Source: Cryptomeria japonica
Taxonomy: Eukaryota; Streptophyta; Pinopsida; Cupressales; Cupressaceae
Assembly (NCBI RefSeq): GCF_030272615.1
Contig: NC_081408.1
Location: forward strand, 307,523,950 to 307,587,949
Reading direction: 5' to 3'
DNA: 64,000 nt
Shown: positions 1 through 12,542 of the stretch, piece after piece
How positions within the stretch are numbered: position 1 is the stretch's first letter
Layout: each line of letters starts with the position of its first letter
Position numbers and translations under genes: made by a program
Notes under the pieces: model-generated
Told to the model about the DNA's origin: nothing
Database searches by the model: none
What the model saw: only the letters and a program-made list of their open reading frames with translations

Positions 1-714
1 TCTAAGAAAGTTGCAGAGTGAGTAAGCAAGAAAACAGGTGAGAGGGTTTAACCGACAGTGATTGAGTACTGGTATGACTGTAGCAGGTCCAACAGTTAAG
101 CAAACCAGTGAGGTGTGGTAGAGAAAGATAGCATCCAAGTGTGACATAGTAAGTTGTGAGACTGTGAGTGAGAGAGAGAGAGAAAAGAGAGGACAAGAAT
201 CAAAGAGAGTGATCTCACAACCGCTAGTGTGAGATCTTGTGGAGAAGAAAAGATTGTCAACCGATAGTAAGTTATTTGATCAAGAGTTGCAGAATTCATT
301 TGCAACTACAAGACATAACTGTTTTGAAATTGTATTTTCAATATACATCACCAAGTTGGATCTTGGTGCAGGGGTTGGTGCTCTTTGGGTTGGTGCCCTA
401 AATTAGTAGGGGTTGGTGTTTCTTGGGTTGGTGCCTAAATCTTTGTAATTCAGTGTTTCACTTGTGAGGCTGGATTGGAGCAGTAGTCTCCAGTAGTATT
501 TCTCACCAAGGTTTTTCCCATATTGGGTTTTCCTCATACATTTGGTGTTGGGGAGTGCATTTGTGTGATTTCTTCTTTGGTCTCCCCATTTGCTTTACCA
601 GTTTATCTATTTAGTGCTTAAGATAACAACTGGTATTCTAAAATTGCTTTAAAAGAGAAAAGAGTTTTAGGAACCACTGATTCACCCCCTCCCAGTGGTA
701 CTCAGTGTTCAACA
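1..714 (+). repeat. 5' LTR of copia-1 (3' portion)
   Basis: Bases 1-490 match 22984-23484, the surviving right part of the 3' LTR, with scattered differences. The LTR ends in TTCAACA at 714, two bases before the primer-binding site. It contains a short GA microsatellite near 168-184 and a local duplication at 370-445 in which the phrase GGGTTGGTGC recurs. The promoter part of the LTR lies outside the window. Confidence 0.88.
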
Positions 715-716
715 GT

Positions 717-734
717 TGGTATCAGAGCCTAGGT
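717..734 (+). promoter_or_regulatory. Copia-1 primer-binding site, initiator tRNA-Met type
   Basis: TGGTATCAGAGCCTAGGT follows the LTR end by two bases. The first 13 bases fit the complement of the 3' end of plant initiator tRNA-Met, the usual primer of plant copia elements. This fixes the LTR end at 714. Confidence 0.93.
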
Positions 735-781
735 TCCTGGTTATTTTTTAAACCTTGGGTAGATTCTAAACTTAGAACACA

Positions 782-3700
782 ATGGCAAGAAATGAGTCTG
801 CTTCCTCAAAATCCCCCATGTTTGATGGATCCAGCTATGCCTTCTGGAGCAGAAGAATGGAGACCTATATTTCCTCCTTTGGTTTTGATGTGTGGATGTC
901 TGTCAAGAATGGGCATGTTGTTCCTAGTGTTCCTCCCACTAATCTGAATGACAAAAAGGAGTATGAGAACAATGCAAAGGTCAAACATGCTATCTTGAGC
1001 GGGTTGTTGATAATGAGTTTGTCAAAGTCATGCACTGTGCATCAGCCAAGGAGACTTGGAATAAATTGTAGAGGTTATTTGAAGGAGATGCAAAAGTCAA
1101 AGAGGCCAAGATACAAGCACTAAGGGGCCAACTTGAAGGCATAAAGATGAAATATGATGAAAAGATTGCAGACTACCTTCAGAGATTTGATGAAATTGTG
1201 AATACCATCAAAGGGCTTGGTGAAGAAATTGCAGATGAGATCCTTTTAAAGAAGGTACTTAGGTCCCTTACACCTAAGTATGATACAAAGGTACCTACCA
1301 TAAAAGAAGGCAAGGACCTAAATATCTTTTCAATCAATGAGCTATTTGGCTCATTAACAGCCTATGAGATGAGAACAGCCAATGATGCTTCCTTAAGGAA
1401 AGAAGCAGCGTTCAACACCACCAAAAAGGGCAAAGAAGTAGTTGCTCATAAAGAATCCAATGAAGACTCTGATGCAGAGGTGGCAACCTTTGTCAGAAAA
1501 CTAAAAAGAGGATCTAACAAGTATAAAGGAAAGCTACCACTCAAATGTTTCAATTGTGGTAAGGTAGGACATTTTTCTGTAAAATGTCCTTACAATGAAA
1601 CCAATGGAGATGAGTCAAGAGAGTTTAGTAAATCTGCTCACAAAGATAGAGAAAGAAATGTCTATCAACAAGGAAGGAGAGGCTACTGGAAGCAAAATAG
1701 CCTCTATACTATTGAAGATGATGCCATAGATGAAGAAAGTGCATCAGAAGATGATTGCCATGAGAATGACAAAAATTTTAACCTCTTTATGGCACTTGAT
1801 GAACCGGTTGGTGAAGATGAGGGAGAAAAGGATATTGAGGCTGAAGTGGATTTAGAAGGAAATCTTATAAGTTATCTTGAGGAACTGAGTAAAAAAAGAA
1901 GGGAACTCAAGAAGGTTAAGTATGCAATAGTAGATGAACAAGGTCTCTTGAAGCAATCCCCGGATGAGTCCAATCAAGTCATATCTAACTTGAAACTGTT
2001 GCTGGAAGAAACCAAGAGAATATGTGAAGTTACATCCTCCAATCTGATGAAGAAGGGAAAGGAGTATCAAGATATGGAAGCATAAATAGTGGAGCTCATA
2101 AAGGAGCTTGAAGAAAGTAAGGAAGAAATAAAAGTAAGGAGCAAATATGAAGGCAGCACCAAAGCCTAATACAAGATGTTGAGAAAATAAAAGCAATCCA
2201 AAGATATCAGTGGCTTAGGCTTTGAAGAAGATCAAAATTCAAATAGCAAAGACACATCCGGTAAAGAGATACAGTTCACATCTTCAAATGAAGGTGAAGA
2301 GAAAAAGACATTCACTGTAAGCAAGGGTACCAGTAAAAATACATATGTAGATGCTATTGGAAATTGTCACACAAACTGGTATACACAAGAAATGAATTGA
2401 AGGCCACACTCATTTTACCAATATGCATATCCAAGGAGAAATGCAAGGGTTGACCATGAAGGATTTACCAGAGTTAACAACATGAAGGAAAGACCCCTGG
2501 TAAGGTAGCGCTTTGCAGGACAAAGGCAACTCAACCGATATGTTTCTAACTTTCATGGTTATTGTTACCGGTGTAACAAATTTGGGCATAAAATAGTTGA
2601 CTAAAGATTAACTGACAAGCCCTCCATGAATTATGAAAGTAGAAATTCATTCAATGCACTCTGGAATATGAATGTTGTCTGTTATCAGTGAAATGGATAT
2701 GGTCATAGGAGTTTTGAATGTAGGAAGAATAAATTTGTGCCTTACAATAATTTTAAGGATTTATCTTTAAATGAAAATGTGAAATGATATAACTATCAAG
2801 AGTTTGGCCACATAGAAAGGTTGTGTAAAAACAAGAAGATCAAATAGAAGAAAACAAATCCTGATCAAGAACTAGTAGTTGAACCTAAGTGCAATATAGC
2901 AACTGACAAGAAGAAGGAAAACAAACCAGTAGGGGTTTAGAAAGAAAAAGAAAAGGCGGAATCAAGTCTGATAGTGCAGACCGCCTTACATGCTGAAAGG
3001 GAAAATATATGGGTTGTAGATAGTGGTTGTTCCAATCACATGACCAGTGATAAAAAGAAATTTATCAAACTTGATGACTTGAATGGTGGTTTAGTAAGAT
3101 TTGGAGATAACTCATCCATCAAAATAAAGGAAAAAGGTACTCTAAGAATCGATGGAAAATAAAAGGCACATGATGTATACTATGTGGAAGGCCTAAAGTA
3201 CAATCTGTTGAGTGTTAGTCAGATGTGTGACTAAGGTTATAAATTCACCTTTGACTCAACCGATTTCTAGATAAAGAAAGATAGTACTGGTCAGGTTGTG
3301 GTAGAAGGAAAGAGAACATATGGCAATGTTTACAATCTGAAGGAATGCTATGAGTCCCAATGCATGTTAGGAAAGGTTGATGAAAGTTGGTTGTGGAACC
3401 AAAGATTAGGCCACATAAACTTTGATAACTTAGTTGCAGTGAGCAGAAAATGGTGTGTTAGGAATATTCCACCCATCATCAAACCGAAAAGCACATTTTG
3501 TGATGAATGTGTGAAAGGGAAGCAAACTAAAGTAAGTTTTAGGACAAAAGAGCACAACACCTCTAGACCACTTGATATTGTGCATACAGATCTATTTGGT
3601 CCAACTAGGACAAGAGCTCTTGCCAATGAAAGATATTTTATTCTCTTTATTGATGATTACTCAAGAATGACTTGGGTCACCTTCTTGCAAGATAAGTCAC

Positions 3701-6002
3701 AAGCATTTGACAAATTCAAGATCTTTAGGAAAATGGTGGAGAAAGAAAGTGGGTGCAAGTTAAAATGTCTAAGATCAGACCGGGGTGGAGAGTTTACATC
3801 AAATGAGTTTGAAGATTATTGTGAAAAACATGAAATTAGAAGGCAATGTTTAGCCCCTAGGACACCACAACAAAATGGTGTGGTAGAAAGAAAGAACGTG
3901 ACCGTTAAGGAGGTGGCCAGAACCATGTTAAATGAGGCTAGTGTGGCAGACACATATTGGAAGGAAGTTGTTCATATTGCTGCATATACTTTGAATTGGG
4001 TTCAATTAAGAACAAATAGCAGCATGACACCTTATGAGTTGTGGTATGACCAGAAGCCATCAGTCAAATACTTCAAAGTATTTGGAAGCAAGTGCTTTAT
4101 CAAGAGAGATATGGATGGTCTAGGAAGTTCTGACTCTAGGAGTGATGAAGGAATCTTCCTTGGTTTCTCATCTAACAGCAAGGCCTACAAATGCTACAAC
4201 AAAAGACTAAGAAGAGTCATTGAGAGTGTGCAAGTAAAAGTTGATGAGGATATGCACAAAGGAAGTTAACCACAGATTAACCGGTATGATGATTTCGATG
4301 ATTAAGGTGATGAAGTTCAGACATACATTGAACCAGAAGAAGCATCCAAGAAGACTCCCAAACTGTATGTACAGTTGAATCATCTGGAAGAGCAAATTCT
4401 GGGAAATAAGAGTGATGGTGTGCAAACTAGAAGAAGACTTGCTCGGAATGATGAATAAGTCAATTTTTGCCTCATGACTAAAGTTGAACCTAAAACATTC
4501 AATGAGGCTAGCAAAAGACAAGAATGGATGGATGCCATGGAAGAAGAACTACAATAGATTGAGAAGAACAAGACTTGGGAATTAGTCCCTAGACCGGAAG
4601 ACAAGAACACCACTGGCACAAAATGGGTCTACCAAAATAAGATGAATGAAGAAGGTAAAATTGTTAGGCATAAAGCTAGACTAGTGTGCAAATGATACTC
4701 TCGAGTAGAGGGAATTGACTTTGAATAAATATTTTCACTGGTAGCTATATTAGAAGCAATTCGAATGTTTCTAGCCTTCTCTGCCTATAAGGGTTATAAA
4801 TTATATCAAATGGATGTAAAATCTTCCTTCCTAAATGGAAATTTGGAAGAAGTGTACATGGAGCAACCAGAAGGGTTTATGTTGCATGATGATGAAACAT
4901 TTGTGTGTCGGTTGAACAAGGCCTTGTATGGTCTAAAGAAAGCTCCTAGAGCATGGTATTCAAGACTAGATCAGTACCTAAAGGAGCGGGGATTCAAAAA
5001 GGGGATTGTTGACAACAATTTGTATATAAAGAAAGATGGGAACCACATGATCATTATGGTTGTGTATGTAGATGACATTATCTTTGGAGCCAACAAGGAC
5101 ACCCTCTACAAAGAATTTGCTTATCAGATGCAGTCAAAATTTGAGATGTCAATGCTTGGTAAATTGACATACTTCCTTGGTTTGAAAATATTACAACAAG
5201 ATAAGGGAATCTTTATCTTACAAATCAAGTATGCAAAGGAAATGTTGAAGAAATTCCAACTAGAGGATTGTAAACTGGTAAGTACCCTCATGGTGACTAG
5301 AAGTAAGTTGAGAAAGAATGATGAATCACTGGAGGTGGATCAGACTTTGTATAGATCCATGATAGGCAGTCTATTGTATCGAACTGCTTCTAGACTGGAT
5401 ATAGTACAGGCAGTACACATGGTGGCCAGATTCCAAGCTGCACCTAAGCAGTCACATATGAATGTTGTAAGAAGAATCTTTAGGAACCTACAAGGGACAC
5501 TCAGTTATGGATTGTGGTACCCTAAACAAGGGGAATTCATCTTGGAAGTATACATTGATGCTAGTTGGGCAGGTTGTATTGATGATTGGAAGAGCACAAG
5601 TGGTGGTGCATTCTTCCTAGGTGACCAGTTGGTCTCATGGCATAGCAAGAAACAAGACTCAGTCTCTCTATCAACTGCTGAAGTAGAATACATTGCTACT
5701 ACTACATGTTGCTATCAAGGGCTTTGGATGAAGTAGACCCTTAAGGATATCCAAGTGGACATCACTGATCCTATTCTCATCGGGTGTGATAATTAGAGTG
5801 CAATCAACATTGCAAAGAATCATGTGATGTATTCTAGAACAAAGTACATTGCCATTTTCTCATAGAGAAGGTTGAAGGATAGGAGGTAAGGATGGATTAT
5901 GTCCCTACTGACAAACAAGTAGAAGACATTTTCACCAAACCATTACCGGTGAGGACCTTTGAGTACCTCCAACACAAGTTGGGAGTTGTGTCATCTACCT
6001 AG
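782..6002 (+). pseudogene. Copia-1 gag-pol polyprotein (broken)
   Basis: The frame opens at ATG 782 (MARNESAS). A frameshift near 1005 splits the N-terminal gag domain, which resumes at 1147. A CCHC knuckle (CFNCGKVGHFSVKC) lies at 1546-1587. Three further, damaged knuckle-like motifs follow at about 2573, 2678 and 2790. The protease has WVVDSGCSNHM (about 3010). GAG-pre-integrase has SWLWNQRLGH (about 3390). Integrase follows, with DLFGP, FIDDYSRMTW and a downstream glutamate in GVVERKN. RT has the YVDD box at about 5069, and RNase H runs to about 6000. There are more than fifteen in-frame stops, including TAG 2083 and TAG 5734, so it is not translatable. Confidence 0.9.
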
Positions 6003-6167
6003 GAAGGATTTATGTGGTTCAGGAGGAGTTCATAGTAGTCAAAGGGGGAGCTCGGTATGGATCAAAAGGGGAGTGTACAGTACCCTTTGTCATTGAGTCA
6101 AAGGGGGATAAATATAACAATATGAAGTGTCTTGTGGTAAGTTGACATCAATGCCAAAGGGAAAGAG
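6003..6167 (+). other. Copia-1 3' untranslated stretch with purine tract
   Basis: A short non-coding stretch separates the polyprotein end from the 3' LTR. Purine-rich AAAGGGGGAG-type runs occur at about 6038 and 6098. The run directly abutting the LTR (CCAAAGGGAAAGAG, 6154-6167) is the likely plus-strand primer. Nothing coding is seen. Confidence 0.7.
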
Positions 6168-6969
6168 TGTTGGCAATTTGGCACTAAGTTGTCATTGATG
6201 TTAACCAATTTGGCAAGGTCATTGGTAAGTTAGAAGTGGTGATCGATATGATGGTGATACACATGAGAGTGAGCAGACAGAAGGAAGGCTATCGATACAC
6301 ATGACTCGACTCATCTACCGGTAAAGAAGGATTACCAACAAGGCATAAACTGAAATGAAGGCTATTTGTGTATTATGAAGGCACAACAACCAGTGGACAA
6401 CCAGTGAATAGAACTGAAAGGATGGTTGATGGTCATACTAGTGAGATAAGCTAAACTGGTAGTCAACCTGGGTCAAAAAAGTATGTCAAACTGACACAGG
6501 AATCCAAGAAAAGGAGGATGTTGACAAGCATGACAGTTGGGTGCCAGGTGGAGGTATTGCATAGGTCCATGGAGTGTGCATCGATGTAACAAATCTGCAT
6601 GCAAGTTGGCTTTTATGAGGAACCCGCAAGTTACAGAGGACGCTAGAAGATTGCGGCTTGAGGAAGGCTAGCTGGAAAATGAATCACACTAATCTTGCAA
6701 GAATATTTGATCTTCGTACCTGATAGGTGAAGGAAACAACAAAGCCATTAATGGCGAGTGATAGAGAAAAGAAGAAAAGTGTGGTGTAGACCTCCAGATT
6801 TAGAAAACGCACATTGGAATGCGAAGTTCACCTGGTGATTGATCATTTTCATAAAGATCATATCCCTGAAAAGTAGATCAAATCAAAGGGGATTCGTATT
6901 GATCTAGAAAAGAAAGACCTAACACGATAGTGTTTGAATGCATTCTTGACAGGAATCCATGATTATAAA
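6168..6969 (+). repeat. 3' LTR of copia-1, left portion
   Basis: It starts TGTTGGCAATTTGG directly after the purine tract and stops at the gypsy-1 insertion. The last five bases (ATAAA, 6965-6969) are one copy of the gypsy-1 target duplication. The LTR continues at 22886 on the other side of gypsy-1. Confidence 0.85.
6965..6969. repeat. Left target-site duplication of gypsy-1 (ATAAA)
   Basis: ATAAA here and at 22881-22885 flank an element that begins TGTAG and ends CTACA. Five bases is the normal duplication made by Ty3 integrases. Confidence 0.9.
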
Positions 6970-8579
6970 TGTAGCGTAGAAATTAGGAATCATCACAAGA
7001 TAGGTAAATCAATCACAAACACAAGACATGATAACTCAATCAAAAGAACTCTCATTGAAATGAACCTAATTCCAAAGCACATTCAATAGAGGCACAAAAA
7101 CAAAGCATTTAATAGAAAATGTCATGCAAACCATATAACAATTCGGATGCTTCTTCCATGCGGCTCCATTTTTGTTCTTTCCTCTTCAATGGGTTTGTGG
7201 ATCTCACCTACAAGTGCTCACACAATTGAAAGCAAAAAGCTCAAGAGTACTAGAAACGAAAGTTTGGTAGTTTGATAGAAATTCGGGATTCATGAAGGAT
7301 TTGATTGAAGAAAATTATCCAATTTATAGAAGAATTGGATAAATGACAAGATTGGCATGATGCAATTCAAATGGAAATTGCAAATCAATATGACAAATTA
7401 TGACAAATTATGCACTTTCCATGCACAATTTAATTGATTGATAATTGATGACAAATTATGACACATTCTATGTCAAAATTGATTGATTATCAATTATGAC
7501 AATTTCATGACAAATTGAAATGTCACTCCCATAGAATTAAGAGATGAAATAGGAGGGAAAAGAATTAGAAATTTGAAAAATAGGAAATTGAAATTGATGA
7601 CAAATTAGGAATTAGAAATTGATAGAAATTAGAATTTAGGAATTAGTGAATTAATTAATAATTTTTCATTTATTAATCAATTCATGAAGAGGAATAATTA
7701 GCCAATTAAATAAAGATCTAATTGTAATAAGAAGACCTAGGATAAATAAATAAATTATTTAATCCTAGAGGAAGAAATGACACATTAGGTTAAATGACTA
7801 AATCATAAAACCCTAGAAGACGAATTAGAAATGCGAAAATGACAATTAGGTCTTGATTAAAGATAATTAATGTCATGATTCTGAATTGATAAATGACCAA
7901 TGCGAAAAAATGATTTGATTGATAGATGCGCCAATTGACGAGGAACAATGACAAATTGATCCAAATTGACATAATTGAGACAGACAATGATTGATAGCGA
8001 AATGATCGCAAAATGACAAGATCGACAAGAGGACAAGAATCGATGACAAATAGATTGCAAAATGACAAGATTGAAAATGACCACGATCGATGACAAATTG
8101 ATCATTAAATAACAAAATTGAACATGACAACGATTGATGACAAATCGATCGCGTGATGACAAGACTGAAAAGAGGACAAAACCCTAATTAGGATTGACGA
8201 TGTCTAAAATGATGACATTGATGATACGATTGATAAGATTAACAGGATTGATGATAAGATTGATAAGATTGATAGGATTGACAGGAGGACAAAACCCTAA
8301 TTAGGATTGACGATGTCCAAAATGATGACAAATGAATACGCACATTGATGCGACAGGGTAAAATTTATCAAAATCATGATTGGATAATGTTATCAACAAG
8401 ACCAAATTCGAAGACGAGACGATTGAAGAATGTAGAAGAATGACTCGATGTTCGCAAATGATAAAGACGAAGTGCGTGACATAGGAGAAATGTTAATGCG
8501 ACGCAAAAACCTAAAATGAGGCAATGCGCAAATGTTAAAATATGACCTCGCAAGCGTTGACCATTTTTGGGTGTCTACA
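6970..8579 (-). repeat. 3' LTR of gypsy-1
   Basis: Same length as the copy at 21271-22880, with about 19 substitutions and no large indel. Much of 7350-8330 is built from imperfect repeats of a TTGATGACAAAT-like word. Open frames of about 60-100 codons here are duplicated in the other LTR and follow this word; I do not regard them as genes. Confidence 0.95.
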
Positions 8580-8597
8580 TTTTGCCCCTCTTTGAGA
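8580..8597 (-). promoter_or_regulatory. Gypsy-1 polypurine tract
   Basis: Read on the - strand, CAAAGAGGGGCAAAA immediately precedes the LTR start TGTAGACACC. This is the expected primer for plus-strand synthesis and fixes the orientation of the element. Confidence 0.85.
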
Positions 8598-10946
8598 CAA
8601 TGCGATTCTGAGCGTTGTTTCAAAGAACAATAATGAAAATGCCCCAGACAATAACAATGACATATGCATGCCCCCTCGAGGAATTGGCCGGAAACATGCG
8701 GAAAAGAGGCCAATTGATCAATAAAAAAAAAATGATAGGATCGAACGGACTGAAAATCGGATATCAGATGCATGAAGGACAAGCAATTTAAGGTGCACAA
8801 GACTGTGACCAACATAAGATGGAGAGGACGCACGTCCATCTATGCAATGACAAAGAGCTATAAAGGGGACCAAGAGGGTGAAAATTGCTCATTTGCACTA
8901 GCTAAAGAGGAGGATTTGTTGCTCTGGACAAGGACACTTGCAGATAGATGGCGAACATTCCAACGGCGGATTACCTTGGAGAACGTGTATGCACATTCAG
9001 ACGATCGGAGGACGCAGGAGCAGCGGTATGTATCTCGAAAACCCATGTTTTGAATTTCATGAATTTGACACGCTTACGGGACATTGCGGGGCTGAGGAGG
9101 ACCGAGGGAGCACCCAGTGACAAAGGCACATACTCCTTATGACAGACAGTGGACATTATGTAGTTTGACATTTTGTAGTCAGCCTGCGGGCCATACTTAG
9201 GACAGACAGTCCGATTGTGTACTCCGACATGATTGCGATATGTGATATGCATCAATATGATGGATGCTATATGTTATGACTTATGTTTTATGTATGTATG
9301 GATAACTTATGCACTGGTTTATGAACATGTATGGATGTATTTTTATGTATTTTTTTTTTTTTTTGATGCATTTATGAAATGAAATGGATAAAATGCTTGA
9401 TGTAATGCTTGATACAAATGTACTAACCAAATGGATGCAGGACGCAATATGGTTTTGGATATCGGAGCACTAGACCGAACTGACTATCCGACCGGACGGA
9501 AGAAGTGTTAGTAAGAAATGAGACAGAAGACAGTTAGAGATGATGAAAACTTGCTTTCAGTAATGCACTTTGTAGGTGAGAACCTTTATTTTTATTTAGC
9601 AAAATGGATGCGTAGCATCATGGCATTGAAGGCCAGAGCTGAAATGCAACCCGATTTGCGAAAGACAGACACAGCATAGACAAACGACAATCACAATCAA
9701 AGAAAGAGACCATGAGCCATCCCGGTCACTCTAAATCACTCAGTGACCTCATCGAGCAACATAGGAACATGATCGAAGCCAAAGATAAATCAATAAGAAG
9801 ATAAGACTCACAAATTCAAGCAAATCAAACAAACATCTTGATCTTTATTGTCAAAAGTTGAACGTGCTGATAGGATGATCATGTTGTCTGGTTTCAGGAA
9901 AATGCGGTACCCCGTCTAAGATAGGACACAGTCTGGTTTCGAGTATACCACACCTTGTATAAGACCCATGATAATGTGACAAGGACAAATGATTTTTAAT
10001 GCGGATATTCGATTGATAAGACAATTTGGATCAGTTTGAATGCTTGGTTTGAGTTGAAAAAGTTCATCTGGTAATGCGTGATTTCATTAAAGCACAGTGT
10101 TTGATTGCGAGTCGTTGGATGTATACTCAGTGAGCTGTCGATGCATAAAGGGAATACTTTATTGCAAAAATGCATGTTTTTGGTTTTTGGAGTTTTACAA
10201 TTTTTTTGTGTTCATTCTTTTTTTTTTCAGGACTTTATTTGATTTTTTGACTTTTTTTCAGGACATTTTTCAATTTTTTGGATTATTTCAGGACATTATT
10301 TGATTTTTTTTTTTTTGGATTATTTCAGGAGATTATTTGATTTTTTGGATCTTTTTTTTTTCAGGACTTTTTTCAATTTTTTATGAGATTTTTTTTTTTA
10401 AGGACTTTTTTGGATTTTTATGACTTTTTTTAAGGACATTTTTGGATTTTTATGACTTATTTCAGGACTTTTTTCAATTTTTAAGACTTTTTTTAAGGAC
10501 TTTTTTCAATTTTTATGCTCTAGTGATTGATCATGACGAGGGAAAAGCACCCAATGCCCACTTGAAAGACACATAAACCAGGACCAAAACATATGTACAA
10601 GACACTGGAGTAAGCAAGACAGTGATGTTGACCAATAACAGGCCTGGAATAAAACATTGGGTTGAGTGAAAGATAAGCATGATAACTGGCCGAGAGAAAG
10701 CATGGCTAGAAGTCATGATAGATGACAGAACAATAATCTCATTACTCATGGCGCCTGATTGCCAGGTTTTCACCATGGTACTTGCCCAAAGCGCCTATTT
10801 GCCAGGTTTTCACTAGAGGGTGAATCATTCATTTTTTTCTTTTCTCTTTTTTCTTTTTTGCTTTTTTCAATTTTTTGTATTTTTTTCTTTTTTCATTTTT
10901 TTGTATTTTTTTCAGGATCATATTTGAAGAAAAATCTGACAGCAAA
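8598..10946 (-). other. Gypsy-1 long 3' non-coding region
   Basis: About 2.3 kb lies between the integrase stop and the purine tract. Short open frames occur on both strands (for example 8772-9053 +, 8971-9255 -), but none has a recognisable motif or continuity. It includes poly-T runs at about 9350 and 10830-10915 and a T-rich minisatellite at 10190-10510. Long non-coding 3' regions are common in Tat elements. Confidence 0.7.
10190..10510. repeat. T-rich minisatellite, CAGGAC(T)n type
   Basis: About a dozen imperfect units of 20-35 bases, each with a core like TTTCAGGACTTTTTT followed by a TTTGATTTTTTGG-like part. Homopolymer length varies between units, as expected from replication slippage. 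Confidence 0.75.
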
Positions 10947-12542
10947 CTATGCCCAGTACTTGCGAAGATGCATGCTATTAATAGGATCAGACAGAGGTTC
11001 ACCTTCGGGAGTCGCAAGCTGATATGCCCCCGAGCCATAGGCTGCAGTTACTATGAAAGGCCCAACCCAATTAGGTTCAAACTTGCCCTTGATGACGTCA
11101 GTAGACTGTGCATTCTTGGGATTTGCCTTTAAAACCAGGTCTCCCACTTCGAAGTGTCGCCCTTTGACCTTCTTATTATAAGAGCGACGGAGACGGTTTT
11201 GGTATGCTTGCAAATGTGTCAGAGTTGTCTGACGTTTTTCATCTAACATCTCAAGCTGATGCAGCCGAGAGACTCTGTGTGTCTCATCATCAATCAGGTG
11301 TTGCAAGGAAACTCTCAAGGAAGGAATCTCGACTTCCAAAGGTAAAATGGCTTCCGCACCATACACCAAGAAATAAGGTGTTGCGCCAGTAGGTGTGCGG
11401 ATAGAAGTGCGATAGGCCCACAGTGCTGGATTTAACTGTACGTGCCAATCTCGACCAGCGTCATTGACAACTTTCTTCAGGATCTTGATAATGGTTTTAT
11501 TTGATGCTTCAGCTTGACCGTTACCCTGTGGATAGTATGGGCTAGAAAAACGGTGTTGATTATGAAATTTTTCATAAAGCTCTTTAACATCTTTATTCTT
11601 GAAGGGTCGACCATTATCTGTGACTATGGCAAGGGGAACCCCATATCTGCATATGATATAATTTAGCAAGAATTTTGAAATTTGGACACCAGTGATATAG
11701 GTCATGGGGATGGCTTCAATCCATTTTGTAAAATATTCTGTAGCTGTAATAATGAACTTGTGTCCATTTGCAGATGTTGGCTGAATCTTGCCGATAAGAT
11801 CCAATCCCCACTGAGAAAAGGGCCATGGAGATATAACAGAATGAAGCTCTTGAGCTGGTGCATGAATATAATCTCCATGAATCTGGCACTTGTAGCACTT
11901 TTTAACAAAATCATGAACATCCTTCTCCAAAGTGGGCCAATAATACCCAGCACGAATTAACTTTTTGGCTAAGCTAAGACCATTGAAATGGCCCCCACAT
12001 ATACCATCGTGAACCTCGTGTAAAGCCATTTGTGCTTTGTCAGAATCCAAACACCTGAGGAGGGTATGGTCAAAAGAACGGCGGTAAAGGGTGTCAGCGA
12101 TGATGACATATTTGGCTGTTTGTCGAATAAAGGCTCGGCGTTGGTTAGCAGAAAGGTTAGGTGGTAAGGTCTGGGATTTCAAATACTGATATATATCATT
12201 GTACCATGGGGAGTTGGGACCAACAAGAATGCACATCACGTCAGCTGTCGGAATGTCAAAAGAGGGGACTAGCAATTGTTCAACTAGGAATTCACACTTG
12301 TCCATATTATGAGGCATATTTATCATGGAAGCAATCGTAGCCATCGCATCTGTCGACTTATTTTGTATTCTTGGTACTTGACTGAAATGGATAGCTGTGA
12401 ATTTTGTCTTGAAGAAGTCTACCATGTGCTTATAAGGAATAAGCTTTTCATCCTTTGTCTCGTATTCATCATTGACTTGTCGGATGACTAATTGAGAATC
12501 TCCATAGACTTGCAAATGCTTGATGTTCCAGTGAACTGCCAC
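10947..12542 (-). pseudogene. Gypsy-1 pol, archaeal RNase H end and integrase
   Basis: This is the last part of the single gag-pol frame, following an in-frame TGA at 12543-12545. Residues 1-75 finish the second RNase H (VYGDSQ, then STDAMATIAS). Residues 170-205 hold the integrase zinc site (HEVHDG, GGHF, CYKCQ). The catalytic core follows, with Asp in GLDLIG, Asp in VTDNG and Glu in QAEASNK, then a C-terminal domain (KVKGRHFEVGDLVL). No chromodomain is visible. The segment is intact over 531 residues and ends at TAG 10947. The role would be insertion of element cDNA into host DNA. The RNase H split across the TGA shows this is one protein. Confidence 0.92.

Noticed and set aside
717-734. 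Fragment of a tRNA gene
   Set aside because: Only the complement of a tRNA 3' end is present, directly after an LTR; it is a primer-binding site.
7790-8162. Overlapping open frames of 85-101 codons on the - strand, repeated at 22091-22463
   Set aside because: They lie in both gypsy-1 LTRs, overlap in different frames and follow the repeated TTGATGACAAAT word; no protein feature.
8772-9142. Host gene captured by gypsy-1
   Set aside because: No exon structure, no domain and no continuity beyond short frames.
8393-9255. Open frames on both strands of the gypsy-1 3' region
   Set aside because: They oppose each other, have no motif and lie in LTR and 3' non-coding DNA.
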